Origin: a bacterium | GTDB lineage: Bacteria > Armatimonadota > Abditibacteriia > Abditibacteriales > Abditibacteriaceae | Length of the DNA: 64,000 nt | NCBI GenBank assembly: GCA_004172935.1 | Contig: SDZD01000013.1 | Location: forward strand, 1-64,000 | Direction of reading: 5' to 3' | Program-made: the position numbers and the translations under genes | Shown here: piece by piece, positions 51,836 to 59,443 of the stretch | Layout: each line of letters starts with the position of its first letter | How positions within the stretch are numbered: the first letter of the stretch is position 1 | Notes under the pieces: generated by a model | The model's database searches: none | What the model was told of the DNA's origin: nothing | The model's input: the letters and a program-made list of their open reading frames with translations, nothing else

Positions 51836-52326
51836 GATGCGGGTTGTAGAACAAGCAGAGTTTGACCCCATTCGATACCTTCGCCCGCAACTACGGGAAT
51901 TTCGAGAACTTTGCCATCAACAGGAGCGACGACTTCGTTGGGAACGTGCAACGATTCGACGATGGCTACGACCTGTCCGCTACGAACACTGTCGCCGACT
52001 TGAAGCGGTTTTTTGGGCGCTCGGTAGACACCAACGCAGGGTGAACCGACTTCGCGGGTGTTGTTTTGTGCTTCGGCAGCCAGAACTTCCGCTTCAGATT
52101 GAAGGGCGGCGGCTTCGCTGGCCTCATAGGATGCCGACTCGGCGGCGATGGTTTGTGAGGACACGGGGGCGGTTGCGTAGGCCCGTGTTTCGCGTCCCAA
52201 ACTGAGGCGGAGCGCGTTTTCCTCGGCCTTTGATTCGAGCGTGAGTTCGCTCAAACCGTTAGTTTTGAGAAGCGCCGCGAGTTCGCGCACAACCTCAACG
52301 GGAACGGGTTCGTCTGGAAAAAACAC
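51832..52326 (-). CDS. BCCP-like protein lacking the biotinylated lysine
   Basis: The 164-residue protein has the AccB layout: N-terminal helix (VEVVRELAALLKTNGLSELTLESKAEENALRLSL style opening), an Ala/Ser/Glu-rich linker, and a C-terminal biotinyl-lipoyl barrel (SPCVGVYRAPKKPLQVGDSV, VVAPVDGKVLEIPV). The hairpin that should read EAMKM is ESLHVPN: the lysine is H127 and the methionine before it L126. No biotin can be attached at that site. The rest of the fold looks intact and the gene is first in the accC operon. It resembles, in this respect, the plant BADC proteins, which are non-biotinylated BCCP homologues that tune acetyl-CoA carboxylase. Confidence 0.85.
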   Translation of the reverse strand: MFFPDEPVPVEVVRELAALLKTNGLSELTLESKAEENALRLSLGRETRAYATAPVSSQTIAAESASYEASEAAALQSEAEVLAAEAQNNTREVGSPCVGVYRAPKKPLQVGDSVRSGQVVAIVESLHVPNEVVAPVDGKVLEIPVVAGEGIEWGQTLLVLQPAS

Positions 52327-52730
52327 GGAGACATTATAGAGTAAAGTGAGGGGCAGTTCGCGCGCGAGGGGTCATGGATGGTCATGGTGAGGGGGTACCA
52401 GCCTGGAAAAATGGACTAAAAATGGGGATTGAATTTGCCCGTAAATCAATCTTTTTCGGGGTTTAATCAATTATTCTGGGGTTTAAATCAATCTTTTTTG
52501 CCTCAAAAGATTGATTTATTCGGGGAACCATCTGAAATTTGAGCGTGAAATCAGGGTAAAAGATTGATTAATCAATCTTTATTCAATTCACCACAGAGAC
52601 ACAGAGGGCACTCCAAAAGAGAAGAGATGAAGTAAGAAAGGAGGGAGCATGGTAGGTTCAGGGGGGGGGAGACGGAAAACTACAACGCCTTATTTCATTA
52701 ATTTCAGTATAACCGAATTAGAGATATTTA
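52327..52730. other. Noncoding region upstream of the accB-like operon, palindrome-rich
   Basis: No credible gene is seen in these 404 bases. The part nearest the accB-like gene must contain its promoter. Positions 52443-52580 hold repeated AATCAATCTTT sequences in both orientations. Further right (52589-52612) is a CCACAGAGACACAGAGG-type sequence of the kind scattered in many genomes. Confidence 0.7.
52443..52580. repeat. Cluster of AATCAATCTTT repeats, ending in a perfect 22-bp palindrome
   Basis: Copies of AAATCAATCTTTT lie at 52443-52455 and 52485-52497, with a variant near 52464-52475 (TTAATCAATTATTCT). Inverted copies (AAAAGATTGATTT) lie at 52505-52517. At 52559-52580 the two orientations meet as the perfect palindrome AAAGATTGATTAATCAATCTTT in abbreviated reading. 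The spacing is compatible with a cluster of regulator-binding sites upstream of the accB-like operon, or with a folded RNA. Confidence 0.7.
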
Positions 52731-53009
52731 TCAACCTGCGTCGTAAGGGGCGCGGGACCAGAGCGAGGCGGGAGTTGCACGCCAGGCGTGCCAGCCTTCG
52801 GGCAAATTTCCGAGTTCGCCGATGGAGGGGTCGGCATTTATAACCCGTTCTAAAGCAACGACTTGTGCTTCGGCAGTTTGGGCATTGGCACCCGATAGGA
52901 ATTGCCAGCCCTCTTCGTTGTTAACAACGTACAAGATATGGGCGCTGCCTTCCAAAATGGATTTCATGGTGGTGACAGCTTCGTTGGAAGGTTCGGTGAA
53001 ATGGTTCAT
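52731..53009 (-). CDS. Small acidic protein, DUF2185-like
   Basis: The 92-residue protein from MNHFTEPSNEAVTTMKSILEG onward has HILYVVNNEEGWQFLSGANA, VVALERVINADPSIGEL and LPEGWHAWRATPASLW. This resembles the DUF2185-like proteins (GWQFLSG ... DPSL ... LPxGWxAWR) that act as small immunity- or stress-type proteins in some annotations; the match is from memory and partial. The ATG at 53009 is preferred; upstream in-frame codons have no similarity. It is a lone gene. Confidence 0.6.
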   Translation of the reverse strand: MNHFTEPSNEAVTTMKSILEGSAHILYVVNNEEGWQFLSGANAQTAEAQVVALERVINADPSIGELGNLPEGWHAWRATPASLWSRAPYDAG

Positions 53010-53131
53010 GGCTGAGTGATTGAGATTTGTTACTGTAGGCCCTACAAGTTGAGTTGAGTGTTTTCCATTCAATACAACGAACCCTGCGAAAATAGTTCTC
53101 ACAGGGTTCTTTGTAACTGTAAGTTCAAGTC

Positions 53132-53629
53132 TTATTTCATGCGGGGGTCGAAGTTGCCTTTGAGCGAGGGCATCATCAGTCCATCGACGTTGACATTGTA
53201 ACTGTCGTCACGCCACCAGACGTTTTCCCATTTGACCCATTTGGAGTGACCGTCGGCAAAGGAGACATTGAAGCCGTCGAAGTGACGCTTCAGGGCGATG
53301 TCGGTGGGCTTTTTGGTGACGGTGTCCCAGCCTTTGTAAGCTCCGGCCCAACCGCTCGAACCGCCGTCGCCACGGTCGCCGCTGCCCCAACGGTTGGCGT
53401 TGAAGACGACCTGCTGGTTATCTTCCGGGCCTTCGGCCAATAAGATAAGCGAAGCGGGGCTTTGGATTTCGGCAAGGGAGTTGAAAACCCCGCCGTCAGC
53501 GGCGGATGAAGTCAACGGATCGAAGTAGCCGTTGAAGGTGAAGTGGGAGTCGCCTTTATAGGAAGGCCGAGCTGAAAGTATCTGGCGTTTTGCCCCTCCT
53601 AACCTCCCCACTACGTGGAGAGGGACCAC
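53132..53629 (-). pseudogene. Truncated DUF1559 pseudopilin-like gene
   Basis: The readable frame carries only the C-terminal DUF1559 part: FNGYFDPLTSSAADGGVFNS, SPASLILLAEGPEDN, and KRHFDGFNVSFADGHSKWVKW with the DG motif. The N-terminal pilin helix and signal are absent. Upstream of about 53572 the sequence changes to an unrelated stretch with CCTCCTAACCTCCCC and CTACGTGGAGAGG, suggesting that a repeat or rearrangement removed the 5' end. It is probably not expressed as a pilin. Confidence 0.75.
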
Positions 53630-53765
53630 TCATAGAGCTACTACGGGGGTTAGCTTATGTGGGAGTAGCGAGAAATTGTTGGGTATGGTCGAGTTCGTGA
53701 AATCTAGCGTTTTAGGCTTTACGAGAGAGGGATCACTGCCCGATGGCGCAGCAGTCGAACGACAC

Positions 53766-53799
53766 AAAACGGCGACTCTCGAAGGAGAGCCGCCGTTTT
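53766..53799 (-). terminator. Hairpin terminator downstream of pseudopilin copy 1
   Basis: AAAACGGCGACTCTC (53766-53780) pairs with GAGAGCCGCCGTTTT (53785-53799) with one mismatch over GAAG. It is nearly the same as the hairpin at 54802-54839. Confidence 0.8.
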
Positions 53800-53818
53800 G
53801 TTGGGAAGCCGGGCCGAT

Positions 53819-54562
53819 TTACTTGTAGAAGTTGGCGGCGTTGCTCATGATAGTCACGCAGTTGGTGAGGTCGCCAGTGACGTAGGCACGGTTATCGCGG
53901 CGCCACGGGTTGCTGCCATCAGTGCCGCACCCCGTAGCCAAAGCTGAGGGACGCTGCGATTTCACGTGGCCGTCTGCGAAGAGGAAGTTACCTGTCGAGA
54001 GGTGACCCGCAAACATTCCAGGAGTGAAGGTGGTGAAATGGGTGCCGCTTGGAACAAAGTCGGTGTATCCATAGTTGTTAGCGGGTGCCATTTCCACAAA
54101 TGCAACCGTTAGCGATACGGAGCTAAAATCGGCGAGCGAGGGGCCAGAACGGTCCTGGTTGCCGATGGCACCATTGCTGGCGCCGTTAGGGCCATCGCCA
54201 TCGACGTTTGGCGCATACGATACACGCGAAAGGCCAGTGGAATCGGCGTCCAAGGGAATGGTGTTTTTGGTGTTGGATGGGCACTGGAACAGTTGATAGC
54301 TCTTCACGTAGGGCTGGAGCATGTTCTGCCAGTTCGAATACACACCTGGGGCGATTGTGAGATAGCGCGCTGGCATCCTCTCGTCGTAGTCCTGGGTGTA
54401 TTGCATGAGGCCCAAGCCGATTTGCTTCATGTTGCTCATGCAGCTGGAACGGCGGGCGTTCTCGCGTGCCCTAGCGAAGACAGGGAAGAGGATAGCGGCC
54501 AGGATCGCGATGATGGCGATAACCACCAAAAGTTCTATCAAAGTAAAAGCCGATTTTTTCAT
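53819..54562 (-). CDS. DUF1559 pseudopilin-like protein, tandem copy 1
   Basis: The 247-residue protein starts [18 protein letters not shown] with the prepilin-type signal; the residue before the expected cut is A5 and the +5 glutamate is E10. Then come [19 protein letters not shown], the DUF1559 body with [18 protein letters not shown], and [16 protein letters not shown] near the end. The protein would be anchored in the inner membrane and handled by the type IV pilus/secretion machinery, whose genes start at 59444. It is closely similar to the next gene. Confidence 0.9.
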   Translation of the reverse strand: MKKSAFTLIELLVVIAIIAILAAILFPVFARARENARRSSCMSNMKQIGLGLMQYTQDYDERMPARYLTIAPGVYSNWQNMLQPYVKSYQLFQCPSNTKNTIPLDADSTGLSRVSYAPNVDGDGPNGASNGAIGNQDRSGPSLADFSSVSLTVAFVEMAPANNYGYTDFVPSGTHFTTFTPGMFAGHLSTGNFLFADGHVKSQRPSALATGCGTDGSNPWRRDNRAYVTGDLTNCVTIMSNAANFYK

Positions 54563-54801
54563 GATGATTTCGTCAATATTACCAGCCAGTAATGAATTAG
54601 GATGATTTATCGTTAGCTCAGCTGGTCAATGGGTGATACCTTGGAATATACCCATGCGGGTTTGCTTTCAAACAGCATCCACAAAACTTCCCACAAAGCT
54701 TAAAAAACCCGCAGGATCTTGTCGTTAGTTGTTTTTCGCGGGCTAAAATCCGGGCTTAGGCGCATCTTTGACAGGAGAAATCAGCACAGAGACAGAGCAA
54801 C

Positions 54802-54839
54802 ACGAAACGGCGACTCTCGAAGGAGAGCCGCCGTTTCGT
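54802..54839 (-). terminator. Hairpin terminator downstream of pseudopilin copy 2
   Basis: ACGAAACGGCGACTCTC (54802-54818) pairs with GAGAGCCGCCGTTTCGT (54823-54839) with one mismatch over GAAG. Confidence 0.8.
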
Positions 54840-54856
54840 TGGGAAGCCGGGCCGAT

Positions 54857-55588
54857 TTATTTGAAGTTATTGGCAGCGTTGCCCATGATGGTCTGGCAGT
54901 TGGTGAGGTCGGTGCCCGCGTAGGCTTTGTTGTCGCGGCGCCACGGGTTGCTGCCATCGGTGCCACAACCTACGGCCATGACTGATGGGCGCAACGATTT
55001 CACGTGACCGTCTGCGAACAAGTAGTTACCTGTTGAAAGGTGGCCCGCAAAAAGCAGGGGAGTTGTGCCAAAGGAAGCGAAATATCCGCTGGTTGGGACA
55101 AAGTCGGTGAAACCAAAACCGGGAGGCATGGTTTCGACAAAAGCGACTGTTTGCGACACGGAGTTGAAATCGGCGAGCGAAGGGCCAGCGACGTTATCGT
55201 TTCCAACGGCACCATTGCTACCGCCGCCATCGACGTTTGGCGCATACGATACACGCGAAAGGCCAGTGGCATCGTTGTCCAGAGGGTTGGTGTTCTTGGT
55301 GTTGGAAGGGCACTGGAACAGTTGGTAGCTCTTCACGTAGGGCTGAATCATATTCTGCCAGTTCGTCAAGACACCGTTTGCATTGATCAAGCGCGGTGGC
55401 ATCCTCTCGTCATAGTCCTGGGTGTACTGCATAATGCCGAGGCCAATCTGCTTCATGTTGCTCTGGCAAGAAGAGCGGCGGGCATTTTCGCGTGCCCTCG
55501 CGAAGACAGGGAAGAGAATGGCGGCCAGAATCGCGATGATAGCGATGACGACCAAAAGTTCGATAAGGGTAAATGCGGATTTTTTCAT
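54857..55588 (-). CDS. DUF1559 pseudopilin-like protein, tandem copy 2
   Basis: The 243-residue protein starts [18 protein letters not shown], again with alanine at the position before the cut. It matches copy 1 through [37 protein letters not shown] and [16 protein letters not shown], with differences mainly in the variable middle (residues 135-175, glycine- and phenylalanine-rich). The ATG at 55588 is chosen because the signal begins there and the same start is used by copy 1; an upstream in-frame ATG at 55609 would add seven residues. Confidence 0.9.
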   Translation of the reverse strand: MKKSAFTLIELLVVIAIIAILAAILFPVFARARENARRSSCQSNMKQIGLGIMQYTQDYDERMPPRLINANGVLTNWQNMIQPYVKSYQLFQCPSNTKNTNPLDNDATGLSRVSYAPNVDGGGSNGAVGNDNVAGPSLADFNSVSQTVAFVETMPPGFGFTDFVPTSGYFASFGTTPLLFAGHLSTGNYLFADGHVKSLRPSVMAVGCGTDGSNPWRRDNKAYAGTDLTNCQTIMGNAANNFK

Positions 55589-55967
55589 AATGAATTTTTC
55601 CAGAGACACCAGCGGTATAAGGAAGAATGATTTATCGCTAGTTCAGCTGAACAACAAAGGGTGAGATTTCAATATACCCCTTTGTGCTTTGTTTCTAACA
55701 CCAAAGGGATATAGAGATCTCACAGAGAGTTTTTCGGGCAATCGGAGGGACTCATGACCTCATCAAGAAGCATCCTTTGGCACCAAATATCGAACCTTGG
55801 CACTTGTTTCGTTGATGATGGGGAACTGTTTGAGAGCAAACACAAAGAGACCCTACAGGGGGGACAAACGCAACACAACTCGTTCGAGTGGGGCACGGGT
55901 ATTTGGGCTTAAAAATCGTTGCCTTAACGGCACTTATTAGGGAGGAGTTGGGGGAGAGAGGCGGGTT
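55589..55967. other. Noncoding region between pseudopilin copy 2 and the large lectin-like gene
   Basis: No credible gene is visible in 379 bases. The left part holds the duplicated upstream segment of the pseudopilin gene (AGCTGA at about 55645, AATATACCCC at 55670); the rest shows nothing recognisable. Confidence 0.65.
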
Positions 55968-58900
55968 TTATCCCAGTTCGAGGCCTTTGAGTTCGTACCA
56001 GGCACCTATGTTGTTGCCGCTGAAGCCTTGCCAACGGTAAGCGTCGCCGTGCAGGGCGCCGATACGGATTTCGTCGATGCTGGTGACGCCTTTGAGGGCG
56101 CTGCCGAGGTCGAAGGTCATTTTGGCCCAGCCGTCGGCTTCAGCTTCGCGGGTCATTTTGCCAAGGGAAGGGGTTTTGGCGTCGGGGCGTTGTTGGCCGC
56201 CGAGTTCAATGAGGTGCCAGTCGTCGCCAGTACGGACGTAAACATCGGTTTTGGTGTCGGGGCTGGAACGCCAATCGAAGGAGAGACGGGTCTTGTCGGT
56301 GATTTTTTGCGGACTCTGGTTCAACGAAACAGCGAAGGGGCCACCCGCAATTTCGTTTTGCACACGCCAGACGCCGTTTGACTGGCCTACCAAAGCAGAA
56401 GTCTCGTTGTTTTCGGATATGGGGCTGATGCGGAGAGCATTGGGATTGCCAGTGGTCGCGAGGATTGGCGGAGTGGTGTCGCGCAGATTAGCGGGCGTCG
56501 CCAGAGCGCCCATTTGCTGCGCTTCGACTTTGGCACGCGCCAGCATGAGGGTGGAATCGAGCGTCCAGAAACAAACGCGACCGCCCTTATCCCAACGTTC
56601 GAGGGGTTTTGGGTCAAAGAACTGGCCGAGAAGTTCGTTGTTGACAGTGAGCGAAACCAAAACGCCGTTCTGGCCGTTTTTCGTGGCCTTGCGTGCTTCG
56701 GCGCGCACATATACCCACGAGCGATGCCACGCGGTATTGTGGTTGATGGTGTCGTGGAACCACGCGGCATCCGAAGCATTATCGGCGACGAGTTTTCCGT
56801 CGCGAAAGATTTGGGTACGGGTATTATCGTGACCGGAGACGACGAATGAGTAGCCCGAAGCGGGGTTTTGCCCATCGCCACAGAGGGAGACATTCAAGTC
56901 ACCGGGATGCGAATAGCCGGGTTCTTTGGGCAAGTCCATCTGAGGATGGGCGTAGTATTCGGCTACGATGTCACCGCTGTAGGTGCGTTTGGTCCACAGT
57001 TGAGGCTGGCGTCCGGTGCCGCCAAAGAACGACCAGTCGCCGTAACATGGCCAGCGCGAGAAGACGCTCCAGCTACCGGAGGGCGCATAGAAGTTGGTGG
57101 GGGCATCGGCGAAAGTGAAGTCGTCGCGGTTGGCGCTCCACAATTGGAGGCCAGCAGTGCGAACACGGAAGCCAATGGCTCGGAGTCCCATAGCGTTGCC
57201 TTTGGGGGCATCGACGGGCATCGAGAAAACGACGCCTTTAGTGCTACGAAGCGAAAGTAAACCACTGCTGTAGGCAAGGGTGAGAATGGCCCCCTCATCT
57301 TCAGATTCAGCACCGGGCAAATCGGAGATTTTGGTGGTGGCGGTTTTTAAGAGTTGAGTGTCGCGAGCGAGCGTCCACTCGATGGTTTGCCCAGCAGGAG
57401 CCACCTCGCCGCGCAGGGTAAGGCCGGAGTTGAAGTTGCCACGGTCGGCGAAGAGCGCCACTTCGAGTTTGCCGCGCCAGCGCGCACGCCAGGGGAAGGC
57501 GAGAGTCCAGCCACCGAATATTTCGGAGGTGTTCCAGAACTGCAAACCTTCTTTATCGGGGGTGGCGGGCCATTCGCCCAGCGAGGAAGCCCAGCCGAGC
57601 ATGAAGCCATCGTTGACGAATTTGGAGGCGACTTTGGGTGGGTCGGGCGGCGGCGGAAAGAAAATGACGGGGTCTGAGAAGCGAGTTCCCGCTGTGGTTG
57701 CTCGCAACCCTAATTTGCCCGCGCTTGTGAGCGGCATGGCGACGCGGGCGCGCCCATCGTAGCCCAGCGAGAACACTCCGTTTTCGGCGTCGAGATCGAG
57801 GCGCTTGGTGGCAACAGGGGAGCCATAAGGCGAAGTGGCGACCACTTTCGGCATTCCGTTTTGCACCTGAACAGCCTCGATTTTGTTTTTGTAGGGAAGC
57901 GCTGTGGAATTTCCGGCCCAACGGATGAGAGAAAAGTTTTTCGAGTCGCGCCATCCGGCCAATACCGACCCGCTGGCGGTTGCCGTCCAGGGAGTCGAGA
58001 CTTGAACGCGATAATCGTTCCAGTCGGGACGCCCAGTTGTAAGCATGGCGTTAGGGGCGCTACCAACGGCTTCGCCGTTTTTAAAATTCCAGTTAGAGCC
58101 GCCCCATGCCCCTGCAGGAGCGAGCGTGGCGCGCAGATAGTCGTAGGAGCGAACATTGACATCGTCCCATAGTGCGGGGGCGCCTTTGGCAAGCATCGCT
58201 ACCCCACCCTGCCCGAACGCCGAGGTTTGGGCTTTGAGAACGGGGACACCATCAATCAACCCTTCGACGTAGCCGGGGGAAGTGCGGATGCCCAATTGCA
58301 TCCACTGGCGCGGGGCATAGCCGCCTTTGGCCTGTGCCAATACGGTTTGCTTGCCGCCTTTGACCAAAACCAGAGTGCGGTCGCCGTCTTTGTCGTTGGC
58401 GTTGGCACTCATGGTGAAGGCGATGTAGTTTTTGGCGTCCTGCACGTTGGCGGCGAGGCCAACGGTGCCTTTGCTGTTGCCACGCACAGCGGCACGCGCG
58501 TCGTAGTCGTTCCAGAATTTGCGGCCCGCCGTGGTCATGGCGAGGCCCGCGCCGGGGTCGACACCGAAGGCGAAGGGATTAGCGCTCATATCGGCGTTAC
58601 GGGCCGACACCTGTTCGGAGGCCGCGCTGAGAATCCATTTGCCGGTGTCGGGCTTCCAGTCGAGGTCGCCGCCATCGCCAGCGCGGGTGAAATCATCGTC
58701 GAAGCGGATACGTTCGACGGGCTGGACGCGGGCGTTTTCGATCTTCCAAGTACCAGTTGTGCGGGTTCCGACGGTGCCCTGTATCCATGTGGCGTCGAAA
58801 GCGCGCAAAGCGGTTTCGCCATTGAGGAGCAGACTCATTCCAAAGGGACGGCGCTGCACGACGACCTGATTGGTTTTGGCGAGAACAATGGGAGCGGTAC

Positions 58901-59183
58901 CGAGAACTTGGGGTTGGCCTTGTTGGACACGCGAAAATTTAGCGGTTCCGTTGGCGAAATCGAGCGCGTAAAAGTTGGTATCGTTCTGGCGGTCAAATTC
59001 GAGGTGTAGGCTTCCGGTGGGGCTGGCTGTCGAAAGAGAGAACGTTACATCGCAGGATGGTTCGGCTTCATCATCCAGAATGGCAAGGTTTAATGGGGGA
59101 GCGGCAAAAACCTGACAACTGAGGAGACCAAGGCCAAATACAGTGAGAAAAAACGGACGAGGCATGGGGTAACGAAATCGCAT
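55968..59183 (-). CDS. Large secreted protein with several concanavalin/DUF1080-like modules
   Basis: The 1071-residue protein has an N-terminal export signal; either a lipobox LLSC near C23 or a cut after VFAA near residue 28 is possible. At least three modules look like LamG/concanavalin-type jelly rolls: residues about 160-345 (FDDDFTRAG ... WNDYDARAAVRG ... GGVAMLAKGAPALWDDVNV), 350-500 (WNDYRVQVSTPW ... AGKLGLRATTAGTRFSDPVI), 530-690 (WTLAFPWRARWRGKLEVALF ... GFRVRTAGLQLW) and 700-900 (SGDIVAEYYAHPQMD ... RVCFWTLDS). A last domain of about 100 residues reads FAVSLNQSPQKI, LSFDWRSS. Probably surface-exposed and glycan-binding; no catalytic residues identified. Confidence 0.75.
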   Translation of the reverse strand: MRFRYPMPRPFFLTVFGLGLLSCQVFAAPPLNLAILDDEAEPSCDVTFSLSTASPTGSLHLEFDRQNDTNFYALDFANGTAKFSRVQQGQPQVLGTAPIVLAKTNQVVVQRRPFGMSLLLNGETALRAFDATWIQGTVGTRTTGTWKIENARVQPVERIRFDDDFTRAGDGGDLDWKPDTGKWILSAASEQVSARNADMSANPFAFGVDPGAGLAMTTAGRKFWNDYDARAAVRGNSKGTVGLAANVQDAKNYIAFTMSANANDKDGDRTLVLVKGGKQTVLAQAKGGYAPRQWMQLGIRTSPGYVEGLIDGVPVLKAQTSAFGQGGVAMLAKGAPALWDDVNVRSYDYLRATLAPAGAWGGSNWNFKNGEAVGSAPNAMLTTGRPDWNDYRVQVSTPWTATASGSVLAGWRDSKNFSLIRWAGNSTALPYKNKIEAVQVQNGMPKVVATSPYGSPVATKRLDLDAENGVFSLGYDGRARVAMPLTSAGKLGLRATTAGTRFSDPVIFFPPPPDPPKVASKFVNDGFMLGWASSLGEWPATPDKEGLQFWNTSEIFGGWTLAFPWRARWRGKLEVALFADRGNFNSGLTLRGEVAPAGQTIEWTLARDTQLLKTATTKISDLPGAESEDEGAILTLAYSSGLLSLRSTKGVVFSMPVDAPKGNAMGLRAIGFRVRTAGLQLWSANRDDFTFADAPTNFYAPSGSWSVFSRWPCYGDWSFFGGTGRQPQLWTKRTYSGDIVAEYYAHPQMDLPKEPGYSHPGDLNVSLCGDGQNPASGYSFVVSGHDNTRTQIFRDGKLVADNASDAAWFHDTINHNTAWHRSWVYVRAEARKATKNGQNGVLVSLTVNNELLGQFFDPKPLERWDKGGRVCFWTLDSTLMLARAKVEAQQMGALATPANLRDTTPPILATTGNPNALRISPISENNETSALVGQSNGVWRVQNEIAGGPFAVSLNQSPQKITDKTRLSFDWRSSPDTKTDVYVRTGDDWHLIELGGQQRPDAKTPSLGKMTREAEADGWAKMTFDLGSALKGVTSIDEIRIGALHGDAYRWQGFSGNNIGAWYELKGLELG

Positions 59184-59443
59184 CACGAATTTAGGTAGCC
59201 TTCAAGACATTGGAGAATGACAGGGGTTACGCAAAGTTTGCCCAGAATCGACAGTGGAAATTATGGTGCAAGGGAACGCTTGAAATGGGTGTCACGTCTC
59301 GATAAAACTCTCCGCGAATTTCTTATTATTCGGTCGGACTTATTCTTCCCATTTTATTTTTCTAGTGTTCGGTTAAAATAAAAAGCTGTCTGCGTTGCGA
59401 AGTCGAAGCAACGCGACGCCCCACTGTCAGTTTCGAGGTTTCT

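Larger units (their letters stand above)
53766..55690. repeat. Tandem duplication of a pseudopilin gene with its flanks
   Basis: Two units of about 0.93-1.0 kb lie in the same orientation, offset by 1025-1040 bases. Each consists of the CGGCGACTCTC hairpin, the gene, and an upstream segment containing ATTTATCG, a CAGCTG core and a GTATATT motif (54604-54660 and 55629-55680). The upstream similarity implies that the promoter was duplicated too. Confidence 0.85.

Noticed and set aside
53766..55690. The two pseudopilin genes as a possible assembly artefact
   Set aside because: The copies differ at many positions, including insertions in the middle region, so they are real paralogues.
58227..59009. 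A 260-codon plus-strand frame opposite the large lectin-like gene
   Set aside because: Glycine- and valine-rich shadow frame with no recognisable domain inside a well-structured secreted protein gene.
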